The position numbers were made by a program, and so were the translations under genes. A stretch of DNA of 53,908 nucleotides from Lachnospiraceae bacterium (GTDB taxonomy: Bacteria > Bacillota_A > Clostridia > Lachnospirales > Lachnospiraceae). Each line of letters begins with the position of its first letter. Position 1 is the first letter of the stretch. Below are positions 26,142 through 35,102 of this stretch, piece after piece. The stretch covers positions 1 to 53,908 of the forward strand of contig JAFZQP010000001.1 of assembly GCA_017620345.1 (NCBI GenBank), written 5' to 3'. Below the pieces are notes generated by a model. That model worked only from the letters and a program-made list of their open reading frames with translations. It searched no databases and was not told the DNA's origin.

Positions 26142-27341
26142 TCACTCCGAAAGAGCCTTCTGCAGCTTTTCTGCCATCTCATCAACATCACCACAGGTGA
26201 TGACAAGCGGCGGCAGGAATCGTACAACATCAGTGCCGGCTGTGATCAATACCAGTCCGTTTGAAAGCGCGGAAGATACCACATCCTTCGGCGACTTCAT
26301 TTTCGTATCAAACACTATACCGCGCATCAGTCCAAGCCCCCTCTGCCCAAGAAGAAAATCATGTGCGTTCACGATCTCTTCGAGCTTCTTCTGAAGATAA
26401 GGAGCTACTTTATTGACATTATCTATTATCTTATCATCATCAAATATCTTAAGTACCTCGGCGATCGCAGCGCAGGCAAGCGGATTCCCACCGTATGTCG
26501 TCCCATGGTCTCCGGCAACAAGAGAATTCCCTGCGACCTTTTCGTTTACGAGGAATGCTCCGACGGGAACGCCGCATCCGACGGCCTTCGCGGTCGTGAG
26601 TATATCCGGCTTAATACCGTACTGCATATATGCATACATGCTTCCGCATCTTCCCATCCCGCACTGTATCTCATCAAGTATGAGCAGGATATCCTTTTCG
26701 TCACAGAGTTTCCTGATCTTTTGTAAAAAATCCTTATCTGCCGGATATATTCCACCCTCACCCTGGACCGTTTCCATGATGATGGCACAGGTCTTATCGC
26801 TGACTAAGGATTCAACGCTTTCATAATCGTTGAAATCCGCAAACAGAACATTTCCTATCATAGGCCGGAAAGCCTCGCGATAATTGGCATTTCCGGTAAC
26901 CGAAAGTGCCCCGAATGTCCTCCCGTGGAACGAATGCTCCATCGCTATTATCTCATGGTCGGTATTTCCATCCTTATTATAGGCATATTTTCTTGCTGCC
27001 TTGATCGCTCCCTCGATCGCTTCGGCCCCGCTGTTCGTAAAAAACACCTTGTTCATTCCCGATACCTTCACAAGGCTTTTGGCGGCCTTGGCAAGAGGTT
27101 CGGAATAATAGTAATTGGAAGTGTGAGTGATCTTGTGTATCTGATCCGTAAGGGCTTTTTCATACCTCTTATTCCCGTATCCCAGTGCATAAACCGCGAT
27201 ACCGGAGCAAAAATCAAGATACTCCTTTCCATCGGTGTCATAGAGCCTGACACCCTCGCCGTGATCAAATACGATATTGTAACGATTATATGTATGGAGC
27301 AGATATTCTTCTGCCGTTTCGATTATATTCCGCGTATTCAT
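26142..27341 (-). CDS. argD: Acetylornithine aminotransferase
   Basis: 399 residues, class III PLP aminotransferase. It converts N-acetylglutamate semialdehyde to N-acetylornithine. Visible are [31 protein letters not shown] segment, the PLP-site [15 protein letters not shown] and the Schiff-base lysine in [17 protein letters not shown]. The ATG overlaps the argB stop by 4 bases. It belongs to the GNAT-argJ-argB-argD run on the minus strand. Confidence 0.95.
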   Translation of the reverse strand: MNTRNIIETAEEYLLHTYNRYNIVFDHGEGVRLYDTDGKEYLDFCSGIAVYALGYGNKRYEKALTDQIHKITHTSNYYYSEPLAKAAKSLVKVSGMNKVFFTNSGAEAIEGAIKAARKYAYNKDGNTDHEIIAMEHSFHGRTFGALSVTGNANYREAFRPMIGNVLFADFNDYESVESLVSDKTCAIIMETVQGEGGIYPADKDFLQKIRKLCDEKDILLILDEIQCGMGRCGSMYAYMQYGIKPDILTTAKAVGCGVPVGAFLVNEKVAGNSLVAGDHGTTYGGNPLACAAIAEVLKIFDDDKIIDNVNKVAPYLQKKLEEIVNAHDFLLGQRGLGLMRGIVFDTKMKSPKDVVSSALSNGLVLITAGTDVVRFLPPLVITCGDVDEMAEKLQKALSE

Positions 27342-28222
27342 TTTTCTTCATCCTTAAAAAACATTGTTCCTATACCGGTATCGGTGAACACCTCAAGCAA
27401 AAGACTGTGAGGTTTTCTGCCGTCAAGTATATGAACCCGGCTGACGCCGCTCTTTATGGCGTCCGTACAGTTCTTCAGTTTAGGAAGCATACCTCCGCCA
27501 ATAAAGCCGTTATCAATGAGCGCATCCACTTCGGAGACCGTGAGTCTTGAAATAAAAGTCGACGCATCATCGGGATCCTTGTATACCCCTTCAATATCCG
27601 TCAGAAATGCCAGTTTGTTCGCACCCATGGCTTTTGCAATGGCGCATGCCGCATCGTCGGCATTTATGTTGTAGGTGTTATAATCTTTATCCAGACCTAT
27701 CGGAGCCACTATCGGGAGAAAATCCTTTTCCAGAAGATCCTCGAGTATCTTGGTGTCTACATTTGTAACCTCTCCGACAAATCCGATGTCCTTACCGTCC
27801 GCAAGTTTCTTTTCGACTTTGAGAAGACCGCCGTCCTTGCCCGATATACCTATGGCTTTTACACCAAGTTCTTCCACCATAGTAACTAAAGACTTGTTTA
27901 CCTTGCCAAGTACCATCTCGGCTACTTCCATCGTTTCCTCATCCGTAACACGCAGGCCGTTTACGAATTCACTCTTCTTGCCTGTTTTTCCGAGCCATGC
28001 CGAGATCTCCTTACCTCCGCCATGGACAACGATAGGCTTGAAACCAACAAGCTTAAGGAGCGTGACATCCTTGATAACATTCTTCTTGAGTTCTTCATCA
28101 GCCATAGCGCTTCCGCCGTACTTAACAACTATGACTTTTCTGTTGAACTGCTGGATATACGGAAGTGCCTCTATGAGCACCTCGGCCTTCTGAAGGTATT
28201 TCTCCTTGTATATCTCTTCCAT
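27338..28222 (-). CDS. argB: Acetylglutamate kinase
   Basis: 294 residues. It phosphorylates N-acetylglutamate using ATP, the usual point of arginine feedback. The glycine-rich KYGGSAM near residue 37, VHGGGKEI (about 67) and the later [10 protein letters not shown] are the family signatures. The N-terminal extension of about 30 residues ([20 protein letters not shown]) corresponds to the helix found in arginine-sensitive hexameric enzymes, so feedback inhibition is likely (inference). It lies 39 bases after argJ and overlaps argD. Confidence 0.95.
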   Translation of the reverse strand: MEEIYKEKYLQKAEVLIEALPYIQQFNRKVIVVKYGGSAMADEELKKNVIKDVTLLKLVGFKPIVVHGGGKEISAWLGKTGKKSEFVNGLRVTDEETMEVAEMVLGKVNKSLVTMVEELGVKAIGISGKDGGLLKVEKKLADGKDIGFVGEVTNVDTKILEDLLEKDFLPIVAPIGLDKDYNTYNINADDAACAIAKAMGANKLAFLTDIEGVYKDPDDASTFISRLTVSEVDALIDNGFIGGGMLPKLKNCTDAIKSGVSRVHILDGRKPHSLLLEVFTDTGIGTMFFKDEEK

Positions 28223-28261
28223 TTAGATTCTCCTTACTTTATTTGATCGGTGTGTCGCCCA

Positions 28262-29494
28262 TTAGCTTCTGTAATCGGCGTTTATCTTAACATAATCGTA
28301 AGACAGATCACATCCCCATGCTGTTGCCGTGGCATTTCCGCTGTTCATATCGATGATGACAGTCACCTCGTCTTCCGACAATATCCTGCCCGCCTCCTCT
28401 TCCGAATACGCGGTCTTAGAACCGTACTCAAAGACCCTTACCCTGCCGGCTCTGCTCTCGTAGTCGAGGCTGACCTTTTCGGGATCGAATGAAGCTCCCG
28501 AATAACCCATTGCACACAAAAATCTTCCGAAATTGGAATCGTGACCGTATATCGCTGCCTTGCAAAGAGATGATGAGACGACCGACCTTGCCAGTTTCTT
28601 TGCGTTGTCCTTCGTATCGGCGTTTTTCACCTTTACTTCAAACAGCGCGGTCGCACCTTCTCCGTCCTTTGCCATGTTCCTGGCAAGATACTCATCCACG
28701 AAATGCAGTGCCTTCATGAATGTATCAAAGTCATCTCCCTCGCATTCGATCTTCGGATTACCTGCAAGACCGTTGGCAAGTATGAGATATGTATCGTTAG
28801 TTGATGTGTCTCCGTCAACGGATATCATATTGAACGTATCGGGAATATCAGTCTTCGCAGCCAGGTTCAGCATCTTTTGGGATATATCGCAGTCTGTGCA
28901 TATATAAGCAAGCATCGTGCACATATTCGGGTGGATCATACCGCTTCCCTTACTCATTCCGCCGATCGTAACCGTCTTCCCGCCTATTTCCACCGTGACC
29001 GCGATCTCCTTCGGGACGGTATCCGTAGTCATTATGGCAGCCTCGGCATCCGCTGCCGCCTGCCTTGAATCCGACAGATTTTTTGCCAGCTCATCTATCC
29101 CTGCCGTTAACCTGTCTATCGGTATCTGCTCACCTATAACGCCAGTGGATCCGATAAGCACCGCATTTGCAGGTATCCCAAGAACCGATCCGGCATACTC
29201 GGCAGTCCTGTAGCAAACGTCCATCCCCTTATCAGATGTAGCGGCGTTCGCGATACCGGAATTGACCACGACTGCCTGAACAAACGGAGAACTCTCCACT
29301 ATTTTCATGTCATACTTCACCGGTGCAGCCTTAACGACGTTTGAGGTAAACATACCCGCTACCGTCGCCGGAGCCTCCGAGAAGATCATTGCCATATCCT
29401 TACGATCCGTATACTTGATGCCTGCTGCGACTCCGGCAGCCTTGAATCCTTTTGCCGCCGTAACGGATCCATCTGTCTGTTTTATATCACTCAT
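28262..29494 (-). CDS. argJ: Glutamate N-acetyltransferase / ornithine acetyltransferase
   Basis: 410 residues, full length. It transfers the acetyl group from N-acetylornithine back to glutamate, closing the cyclic arginine pathway; bifunctional forms also acetylate glutamate from acetyl-CoA. The autocleavage site reads GMIHPNMCTMLAY, with Thr193 as the expected nucleophile; the residue before it is Cys where Ala is common. It follows the GNAT gene by 25 bases. Confidence 0.96.
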   Translation of the reverse strand: MSDIKQTDGSVTAAKGFKAAGVAAGIKYTDRKDMAMIFSEAPATVAGMFTSNVVKAAPVKYDMKIVESSPFVQAVVVNSGIANAATSDKGMDVCYRTAEYAGSVLGIPANAVLIGSTGVIGEQIPIDRLTAGIDELAKNLSDSRQAAADAEAAIMTTDTVPKEIAVTVEIGGKTVTIGGMSKGSGMIHPNMCTMLAYICTDCDISQKMLNLAAKTDIPDTFNMISVDGDTSTNDTYLILANGLAGNPKIECEGDDFDTFMKALHFVDEYLARNMAKDGEGATALFEVKVKNADTKDNAKKLARSVVSSSLCKAAIYGHDSNFGRFLCAMGYSGASFDPEKVSLDYESRAGRVRVFEYGSKTAYSEEEAGRILSEDEVTVIIDMNSGNATATAWGCDLSYDYVKINADYRS

Positions 29495-29519
29495 GAACCA
29501 ACCTCATTTCATCATATGC

Positions 29520-29966
29520 TTATTTATTGAATCTTACTATATTATCAGAATTAAGAACAAAATCGTAATAGTTCAGATCTTCACGTTTTGTCCAGCCTAT
29601 CGTGTTCCAAAATGCGTTTCCGATATCATTCGCGGTAAATGCTATGAGACTGACTTTACTTATCTCTTCCTTTTTCAATGCGTTCATACAGAACACGACC
29701 ATTGCTTTACCTATACCGCGTCTTCGGTGGTTCGGATGAACGCATACATGATACAGGCATCCGCGTCTTCCGTCATGACCGCAGAGTATCGCTCCGACCA
29801 CTTTACCGTTTTCCTCCGCCACTACACTGGTGGTCGGATTTCTTTTAAGAAACCTCTCAACTCCCGTCCGTGAATCATCGATCGAACGGATGGCAAATCC
29901 TTTTATCGTCATCCAGAGCGAATGCACGGCTTCGTAGTCTTCAAGCGTCATAAGCCTTATGTTCAT
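29520..29966 (-). CDS. GNAT acetyltransferase heading the arginine operon
   Basis: 148 residues from the ATG at 29966 (AGGAAG 9 bases upstream); the frame is open to 30023. The acetyl-CoA motif HPNHRRRGIGKAMV is clear, and FWNTIGWTKREDL matches the C-terminal GNAT strand. It is first in the run GNAT-argJ-argB-argD, behind palindromic ArgR-like boxes. The position suggests a role in arginine synthesis, for example an auxiliary N-acetylglutamate synthase, but the sequence alone does not fix the substrate and it could be a general small-molecule acetylase. Confidence 0.85.
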   Translation of the reverse strand: MNIRLMTLEDYEAVHSLWMTIKGFAIRSIDDSRTGVERFLKRNPTTSVVAEENGKVVGAILCGHDGRRGCLYHVCVHPNHRRRGIGKAMVVFCMNALKKEEISKVSLIAFTANDIGNAFWNTIGWTKREDLNYYDFVLNSDNIVRFNK

Positions 29967-29999
29967 GGTATCATTCTTCCTGATCATCTTTCTGATTTT

Positions 30000-30028
30000 A
30001 CAATAAACACATGAATAACTCAAATCAA
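30000..30028 (-). promoter_or_regulatory. Candidate promoter of the GNAT-argJBD operon
   Basis: On the minus strand TTGATT (-35, 30023-30028), 17-base spacer, TATTGT (-10, 30000-30005). It ends about 34 bases before the preferred GNAT start. An inverted repeat ATGAATAA (30011-30018) with TTATTCAT (30032-30039) overlaps it and could be a further operator half-site pair. Confidence 0.5.
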
Positions 30029-30045
30029 ATATTATTCATGATATT

Positions 30046-30079
30046 TGCATATTATGCATTTGAATGTGCATATTATGCA
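30046..30079. promoter_or_regulatory. Two tandem ArgR-like boxes
   Basis: The 13-base palindrome TGCATATTATGCA occurs twice exactly, at 30046-30058 and 30067-30079, with starts 21 bases apart (two helical turns). That matches the spacing of paired 18-base ARG boxes bound by an ArgR hexamer. They lie between the divergent argG and GNAT-argJBD promoters. The core differs somewhat from the best-known ARG boxes, so the regulator is inferred from context. Confidence 0.65.
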
Positions 30080-30156
30080 TAACACCATTTTATGGATTTT
30101 TTCTATAATGTCAACTGTTTTCTGAAATTTTCTTTCGGTTTTTCAAAAATAATGTG

Positions 30157-30185
30157 TTGCATTTTATGCAAAGGTGTAGTATTGT
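30157..30185 (+). promoter_or_regulatory. argG: argG promoter overlapped by a third ArgR-like box
   Basis: TTGCAT (-35, 30157-30162), 17-base spacer, TATTGT (-10, 30180-30185). The palindrome TGCATTTTATGCA (30158-30170), a one-base variant of the two upstream boxes, covers the -35, as expected for repression by arginine. The leader is about 45 bases and ends in a good GGAGG before argG. Confidence 0.6.
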
Positions 30186-30237
30186 TTACGGTGTGTGAAC
30201 ACATTCTATTAAAAGATCAGAATCCGGAGGAATTATC

Positions 30238-31458
30238 ATGAAAGAAAAAGTTATCCTTGCATACTCGGGCGGGCTTGATACCACAGCCATCATCCCCTGG
30301 CTCAAAGAGAATTATGACTATGATGTTATCTGCTGCTGTATAGACTGCGGACAGGAAAGCGAACTTGACGGCCTTGATGAGCGTGCAAAAGCAAGCGGTG
30401 CAACAAAACTGTATATAGAAGATGTTGTTGATGAATTCTGCGATGAATACATCGTTCCCTGCGTACAGGGCTGCGCCGTATACGAGAACAAGTATCTGCT
30501 CGGAACATCCATGGCAAGACCCGTCATCGCAAAGCGTCTCGTTGAGATAGCCCGCAAGGAAGGGGCCAGCGCCATATGTCACGGAGCCACAGGCAAAGGA
30601 AACGATCAGATAAGGTTCGAACTTGCCATTAAGGCTCTTGCCCCGGATCTTAAGATAATCGCCGCATGGCGTGATGACAAATGGACTCTTGATTCAAGAC
30701 AGTCCGAAATAGAATACTGCAAGCAGCACGGTATAGATCTTCCTTTCTCTGCCGACAACAGTTACAGCCGCGACCGTAATCTGTGGCATATCAGTCACGA
30801 GGGACTTGAACTTGAAGATCCCGCAAACGAGCCCAACTACGATCATCTTCTCGTTCTCGGTGTTTCTCCGGAAAAAGCACCTGATGAGGGCGAATACGTG
30901 ACAATGACATTCGAAGCCGGCATACCGACAGGTATCAACGGTAAGAAGATGAAGGTTTCCGACATCATACGTGAACTTAACCGTCTCGGCGGCAAACACG
31001 GCATAGGCATTGTTGATATCGTTGAGAACCGTGTTGTTGGCATGAAATCCCGCGGTGTATATGAAACCCCCGGCGGAACAATCCTCATGGAAGCTCATCA
31101 GCAGCTTGAGGAGCTCATACTTGACCGCGATACATATGCAGTCAAAAAAGACATGGGGAATAAACTCGCTCAGATAGTATACGAAGGCAAATGGTTCACC
31201 CCTCTTCGCGAAGCCGTATGTGCTTTCATCAAGAGTACACAGAAATATGTTACCGGAGAAGTAAAGTTCAAACTGTACAAAGGCAACATCATCAAGGCCG
31301 GTACAACATCTCCGTATTCTCTTTACAACGAGAGCATAGCAAGCTTCACAACAGGTGATCTTTACGATCATCATGATGCAACAGGATTCATCAACCTGTT
31401 CGGTCTTTCATGCAAAGTCCGTGCAATGAAGATGCAGGAGGTCGAAAAGGGCAAATGA
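30238..31458 (+). CDS. argG: Argininosuccinate synthase
   Basis: 406 residues, full length. It joins citrulline and aspartate with ATP hydrolysis. The ATP-binding signature AYSGGLDTT is at the N-terminus and GATGKGNDQIRFE near residue 120; SPEKAPDEGEYV and GIPTGINGKKM fit the family. GGAGG precedes the ATG by 7 bases. argH does not follow; a DUF1294 gene starts 1 base after the stop. It is expressed divergently from the other arg genes across shared palindromic boxes. Confidence 0.97.
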   Translation: MKEKVILAYSGGLDTTAIIPWLKENYDYDVICCCIDCGQESELDGLDERAKASGATKLYIEDVVDEFCDEYIVPCVQGCAVYENKYLLGTSMARPVIAKRLVEIARKEGASAICHGATGKGNDQIRFELAIKALAPDLKIIAAWRDDKWTLDSRQSEIEYCKQHGIDLPFSADNSYSRDRNLWHISHEGLELEDPANEPNYDHLLVLGVSPEKAPDEGEYVTMTFEAGIPTGINGKKMKVSDIIRELNRLGGKHGIGIVDIVENRVVGMKSRGVYETPGGTILMEAHQQLEELILDRDTYAVKKDMGNKLAQIVYEGKWFTPLREAVCAFIKSTQKYVTGEVKFKLYKGNIIKAGTTSPYSLYNESIASFTTGDLYDHHDATGFINLFGLSCKVRAMKMQEVEKGK

Positions 31459-31459
31459 T

Positions 31460-31756
31460 ATGTTAGTCATCTCCTATATTGTCATTTACCTTGCGGTCGT
31501 CAATATAGCAGGTTTTCTGTCAATGGCGATCGATAAAAAAAAAGCCAGACGTAACAAATGGCGCATACCCGAAGCAACCCTCTTTCTCTTTGCTCTGTTT
31601 GGAGGAAGTCTCGGTTGCCTTCTGGGTATGAGGGTCTTTCATCACAAGACTCAAAAGCCCCGGTTTTATATCGGAATTCCCATTATTTTTGTCATCCAGG
31701 TGCTCATCCTTGTTTATTTTCTTTTTATTGCACCGCTTGAATTCCGGATCCTTTAG
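31460..31756 (+). CDS. DUF1294 membrane protein
   Basis: 98 residues with three hydrophobic segments (about 3-22, 40-57, 70-92). The central DKKKARRNKWRIPEATL and GGSLGCLLGM are the DUF1294 hallmarks. The function is unknown. It starts 1 base after argG, so it is probably cotranscribed by read-through rather than linked to arginine metabolism. Confidence 0.85.
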   Translation: MLVISYIVIYLAVVNIAGFLSMAIDKKKARRNKWRIPEATLFLFALFGGSLGCLLGMRVFHHKTQKPRFYIGIPIIFVIQVLILVYFLFIAPLEFRIL

Positions 31757-31782
31757 CAACTGATACTGTTCGGAGAACCATC

Positions 31783-32517
31783 ATGACGATATACGTCGCG
31801 ATATGCGATAACAACATAGCCGACCGAAAACAGACCGAACGTCTCCTGGAACGCGAAAAAGACAAACGCCTTCACGAAAATAATGACGTTCTCTATATAG
31901 ACTCTTTCGGCAGCGAGGAAGCCCTTATGGCCACCCCGATCAAATATGACATCTTCTTTATCGATGTTACGGAAGGTGTGTCAAACGGGATGGATATCGC
32001 TAAAAAACTGCGCCATCTTGGCATGTTGGCCCCGATAGTTCTGTGTCAGTCCACTATAGGCTACACATCATATGTAAACGCTCCCGAGGACATAATATAC
32101 ATTGAAAAGCCTATAAATGCAGGGCAGATAAGCCACCTTATAGATGTCGCCGCCGACTGGGTCGGGCGAAAAACACCTCTGATCGAGATAAGATGCCAGA
32201 AAGATACACGTTTCATCAAATATGACGAACTTGTCCGCGCATACCCTCTTGACAGTTTTCTTACCCGGGTATGCCTGGCAGACGGTGAATTACTTGATAT
32301 GACCGATTCGATATCATCACTGGCAAAACAATGTGAAACATACGGATGCTTTATCCACTGCCGCAAGGATCTCGTAAATATCCGTCACATAGAAGATGTG
32401 ACAGATAACGGGTTCCGGCTCACAAGCGGCGATACTGTCCACTATTCATATACGCAAAAGAACTCCATAATAAAGACAATGGCATTAAATATGCGAAAAT
32501 CCCGCTTCGACAGTTGA
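31783..32517 (+). CDS. LytTR-type response regulator without adjacent kinase
   Basis: 244 residues: a receiver domain (about 3-120) with Asp9, phosphoacceptor Asp61 (FFIDVT) and Lys109 (YIEKPIN), then a LytTR-like DNA-binding domain (about 135-235; LIEIRCQKDTRFIKYDEL, and FIHCRKDLVNIRHIEDV). GGAG lies 7 bases before the ATG. No histidine kinase gene adjoins it. Its 3' end overlaps the 3' end of the convergent lipase gene by 33 bases, so it lies against the type VII-like locus and is a candidate regulator of it, on position only. Confidence 0.85.
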   Translation: MTIYVAICDNNIADRKQTERLLEREKDKRLHENNDVLYIDSFGSEEALMATPIKYDIFFIDVTEGVSNGMDIAKKLRHLGMLAPIVLCQSTIGYTSYVNAPEDIIYIEKPINAGQISHLIDVAADWVGRKTPLIEIRCQKDTRFIKYDELVRAYPLDSFLTRVCLADGELLDMTDSISSLAKQCETYGCFIHCRKDLVNIRHIEDVTDNGFRLTSGDTVHYSYTQKNSIIKTMALNMRKSRFDS

Positions 32518-33813
32518 TGCCGCCTCGTTTTCCGCAAGTGTATAACACAAAGCCACCTGTTCGATTGTTTCTGCCAAATCGCTTAACTTATTCGTTATCT
32601 TTTCCAGATTCTCACACACCTGCAAAAGAGCCCGGTCCGCAAATATCTGCGTTGATATTGTATACGCCATATCCTGCCTTACGGATTCCACGCCTCTTTT
32701 GACCCTGTCAATGCAGTGTATCTGCTCACTGATGGTTCCTGCAGCAGAGCGTACGGCACCGGCATCAAAATATATACTGTTTGATTCAAGAGGTACCTCA
32801 TCAATGACGATCCGGCACGCTTCGCCGATCCTCTCGGCAACTTTTGCTCCTATAAGGCCCATAGTCGGCGCAACAACCCCGTTTTCAAGTTCTTCTTTCG
32901 GAGTGGTAAGAGCAAGAGATATCGCAGTTCCCGCCACCAGGGACATGTCCTCCTTGCCTCTGTTCGTCAGCGGATCAAGGCCGCTGCACAATACTTTTGT
33001 GATGCGCTCAAGGATCCCTGAGAGAACACCCCGGCCTCTTGTTGTGATAAAATCACCGTTCTCATCAAACTCATTGCACCTAAGTAGCGAAACCGAAGAA
33101 TGGGCATCTGCAAGCGTCGCCTCGTTAGCCACGTATATCGTCGTTCCGGCGATCGCCGTAAGAAGGATATTTACAAAGTCATTGTATGCACTGACAGAGA
33201 TTATCTTCGGCGACGCCACTTCGATATCGTTCTTATTCTGCTCCCTGAACCCGTCTCCGAACCCCTGACCATCGAATGACACACATTCCATCACCCGTTC
33301 CCGCTGCTTTACGGTCACATACTGGGCCATGTTTCCGCCTTTTGAATGACCGGTCACGACAATATCCCTGTAGATGCCGCATTCATGCTCGATAAAATCA
33401 TTGGCTGTACGCTGGATATCGGTATCGGAGCAGAATGCTCCCTCAAAATTATCCGTCCAGGCATCTTCCGTACCTCCCGTACCGCGAAAAGCGACAACGG
33501 GGTTTTCATCCTTCGGATCCGTATAACACAGCGCTCTTACGTTGCTTTCTTCAAGCTTTCTGCTTATGGAGATCCTGCCAAATTCGGGGTTCTCCCGGAT
33601 CCTCTTGTCCATTTCGGTAAAAACGCAGCAGACGTCCTCAAGGCTCATGCCGCCTCCGGCTGCAGCAGGGTATACGCTTTCTGGCGTAAATCCGCCGCCG
33701 GGATCCCTGTACGACTCGATGATATCACCTATGGGCTCATCAGACAGGCATGCGGGAATGTATACGAAATTTGATAACAGCAGAAGTTCCTGCTGTGTAT
33801 AAGCTCCTTCCAT
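32485..33813 (-). CDS. Lipase-fold protein (DUF2974/Mbeg1-like) with C-terminal WXG-like tail
   Basis: 442 residues with no signal peptide. The N-terminal part (about 1-260) is an alpha/beta hydrolase of the DUF2974/Mbeg1-like type: VVAFRGTGGTEDAWTDNF, nucleophile elbow VTGHSKGG (Ser157), and likely acid and base around DGQGFG (Asp181) and DAHSSVSLL (His238). A linker (about 260-340) follows. The C-terminal segment (about 345-435) is a helical hairpin with the amphipathic pattern of WXG100/LXG targeting domains but no W-x-G. The ATG overlaps the stop of the vWA/FHA gene (TGATG). Position and layout suggest a type VII secreted lipase with the targeting part at the C-terminus; no obvious immunity gene is adjacent. 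Confidence 0.82.
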   Translation of the reverse strand: MEGAYTQQELLLLSNFVYIPACLSDEPIGDIIESYRDPGGGFTPESVYPAAAGGGMSLEDVCCVFTEMDKRIRENPEFGRISISRKLEESNVRALCYTDPKDENPVVAFRGTGGTEDAWTDNFEGAFCSDTDIQRTANDFIEHECGIYRDIVVTGHSKGGNMAQYVTVKQRERVMECVSFDGQGFGDGFREQNKNDIEVASPKIISVSAYNDFVNILLTAIAGTTIYVANEATLADAHSSVSLLRCNEFDENGDFITTRGRGVLSGILERITKVLCSGLDPLTNRGKEDMSLVAGTAISLALTTPKEELENGVVAPTMGLIGAKVAERIGEACRIVIDEVPLESNSIYFDAGAVRSAAGTISEQIHCIDRVKRGVESVRQDMAYTISTQIFADRALLQVCENLEKITNKLSDLAETIEQVALCYTLAENEAASTVEAGFSHI

Positions 33814-35102
33814 CACAACCTCACTGTATAAGTACTCGTTCCTATCGTCAGTTCATCACCGTCGGAAAGGCTCCTGTCGGCAATCTTCATCCCATTAACT
33901 ATCGTACCGTTCGCGCTCGAAAGGTCCCTGACACGGATCGCATCACCCTTTTCATACAGTTCGCAATGTCTCCTTGAGAGTGCATCATCAGCAATCACCA
34001 CATCGCAGTTTCCCCGTCCTATCGTCATCCGGCCGTCAACCGCGATACGTATGGTTTTATCCCGTGTCCTGTCAATCAATGTGACCACTCGTCCGTTGCC
34101 GCATAAAAGCCTTGTTGCCTGATCCCCGTCATCTGCGTCACCATCCAGGCAGATCGTCCTGCTGCCCATATCCTGAAGCTCGTAATCTGCAAAGTAACTG
34201 TCTTCTTCATCTTCCGGCAAAACACCTGACGGAGAATTCTTATCGTTTCTTCTTTTTGCAACCGCAAGCGCGATCATGAATGCCATAAACAGCCCGCCAA
34301 AGATCAGGGCGGCAGACAGTATGAGCGCAGTACTTCCTTCGAAAAAACCCGGCTTTTTGTCATATTCATATACAACCCGGTCGACCGTTCCCGCCTCAGC
34401 CATGTACTGTTCGGAGTCTACCTCATCCTCTGTATACTCTTCATCTGTCCTTTCGGCTTCGTCATCATATTCCTGCCCGATATATTCATCTGTGTCTTCC
34501 TCCTCGGTCTCCTCATACTTCTTCCAGTTTACCTCGGCATATTCCTGCATCGAGCCGAATATCTTCTCTGACAGCTGTCTGTCAACCTCCGCATCCGATC
34601 CTTCGAATTCGGTTTCAAACAACTTTCCCCCGCTTGTGACCGCTATTGCGGACAGACCCTTTTTTGCTCCGGCATTGTTTTCCTGATCGAGCATAACAAC
34701 GTACACCGGATATTCATTCTTTTCCGTCAGATAATAAAGCTCTTCTTTTTCGTGATACAGCGAATCTCCCTCAAGCCCGTCTGTAAACACCACAATATCC
34801 CTGCATGCAAAATCAGACTCTTTCCACCTCGTGATAACCTCGCAGATCGTATCGCAGAGGTTTGAATCCTTCGGCTCAAACTCTATACCGTCGACCATAC
34901 AGGCAAGATCCGCCTGATCATTTATATATTCCTCGGTTTTTGTGATGTCATGATCATACGTATTCAGGCAGAAAGCTCTGTCTTCCGGGCAATGGTAAAA
35001 CATATACTTAAGCGTCGCCCTCACAAGCTTTTGGTTCACAGGATCGCATGTTGCATCATTATCTATCAGGACAAGTGTCTGTCCGCAAACGCGCATACTC
35101 AA
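33813..35102 (-). CDS. vWA-like / single membrane helix / FHA protein of the type VII-like locus
   Basis: 429 residues. The N-terminal part (about 1-190) has a von Willebrand A-like pattern (TLVLIDNDAT near 9-18, DIVVFTDGLEGD near 102-113). A strongly acidic linker follows (about 196-235), then one membrane helix (about 257-281) followed by AKRRNDK. The C-terminal FHA domain (about 350-429) has IGRGNCDVV, SRRHCELY and SSANGTIVNG, so it can bind phosphothreonine. The start is TTG at 35102, 6 bases after GGAGG and overlapping the upstream stop as TTGA. No signal peptide. I know of no named T7SS part with this order; it may serve as a membrane adaptor for the FHA-bearing ATPase. Confidence 0.82.
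   Translation of the reverse strand: MSMRVCGQTLVLIDNDATCDPVNQKLVRATLKYMFYHCPEDRAFCLNTYDHDITKTEEYINDQADLACMVDGIEFEPKDSNLCDTICEVITRWKESDFACRDIVVFTDGLEGDSLYHEKEELYYLTEKNEYPVYVVMLDQENNAGAKKGLSAIAVTSGGKLFETEFEGSDAEVDRQLSEKIFGSMQEYAEVNWKKYEETEEEDTDEYIGQEYDDEAERTDEEYTEDEVDSEQYMAEAGTVDRVVYEYDKKPGFFEGSTALILSAALIFGGLFMAFMIALAVAKRRNDKNSPSGVLPEDEEDSYFADYELQDMGSRTICLDGDADDGDQATRLLCGNGRVVTLIDRTRDKTIRIAVDGRMTIGRGNCDVVIADDALSRRHCELYEKGDAIRVRDLSSANGTIVNGMKIADRSLSDGDELTIGTSTYTVRL

Noticed and set aside
30694..31374. Long antisense reading frame inside argG
   Set aside because: It is an exact shadow of a highly conserved coding sequence, with no ribosome binding site and Cys/Phe-rich composition unlike real proteins here.
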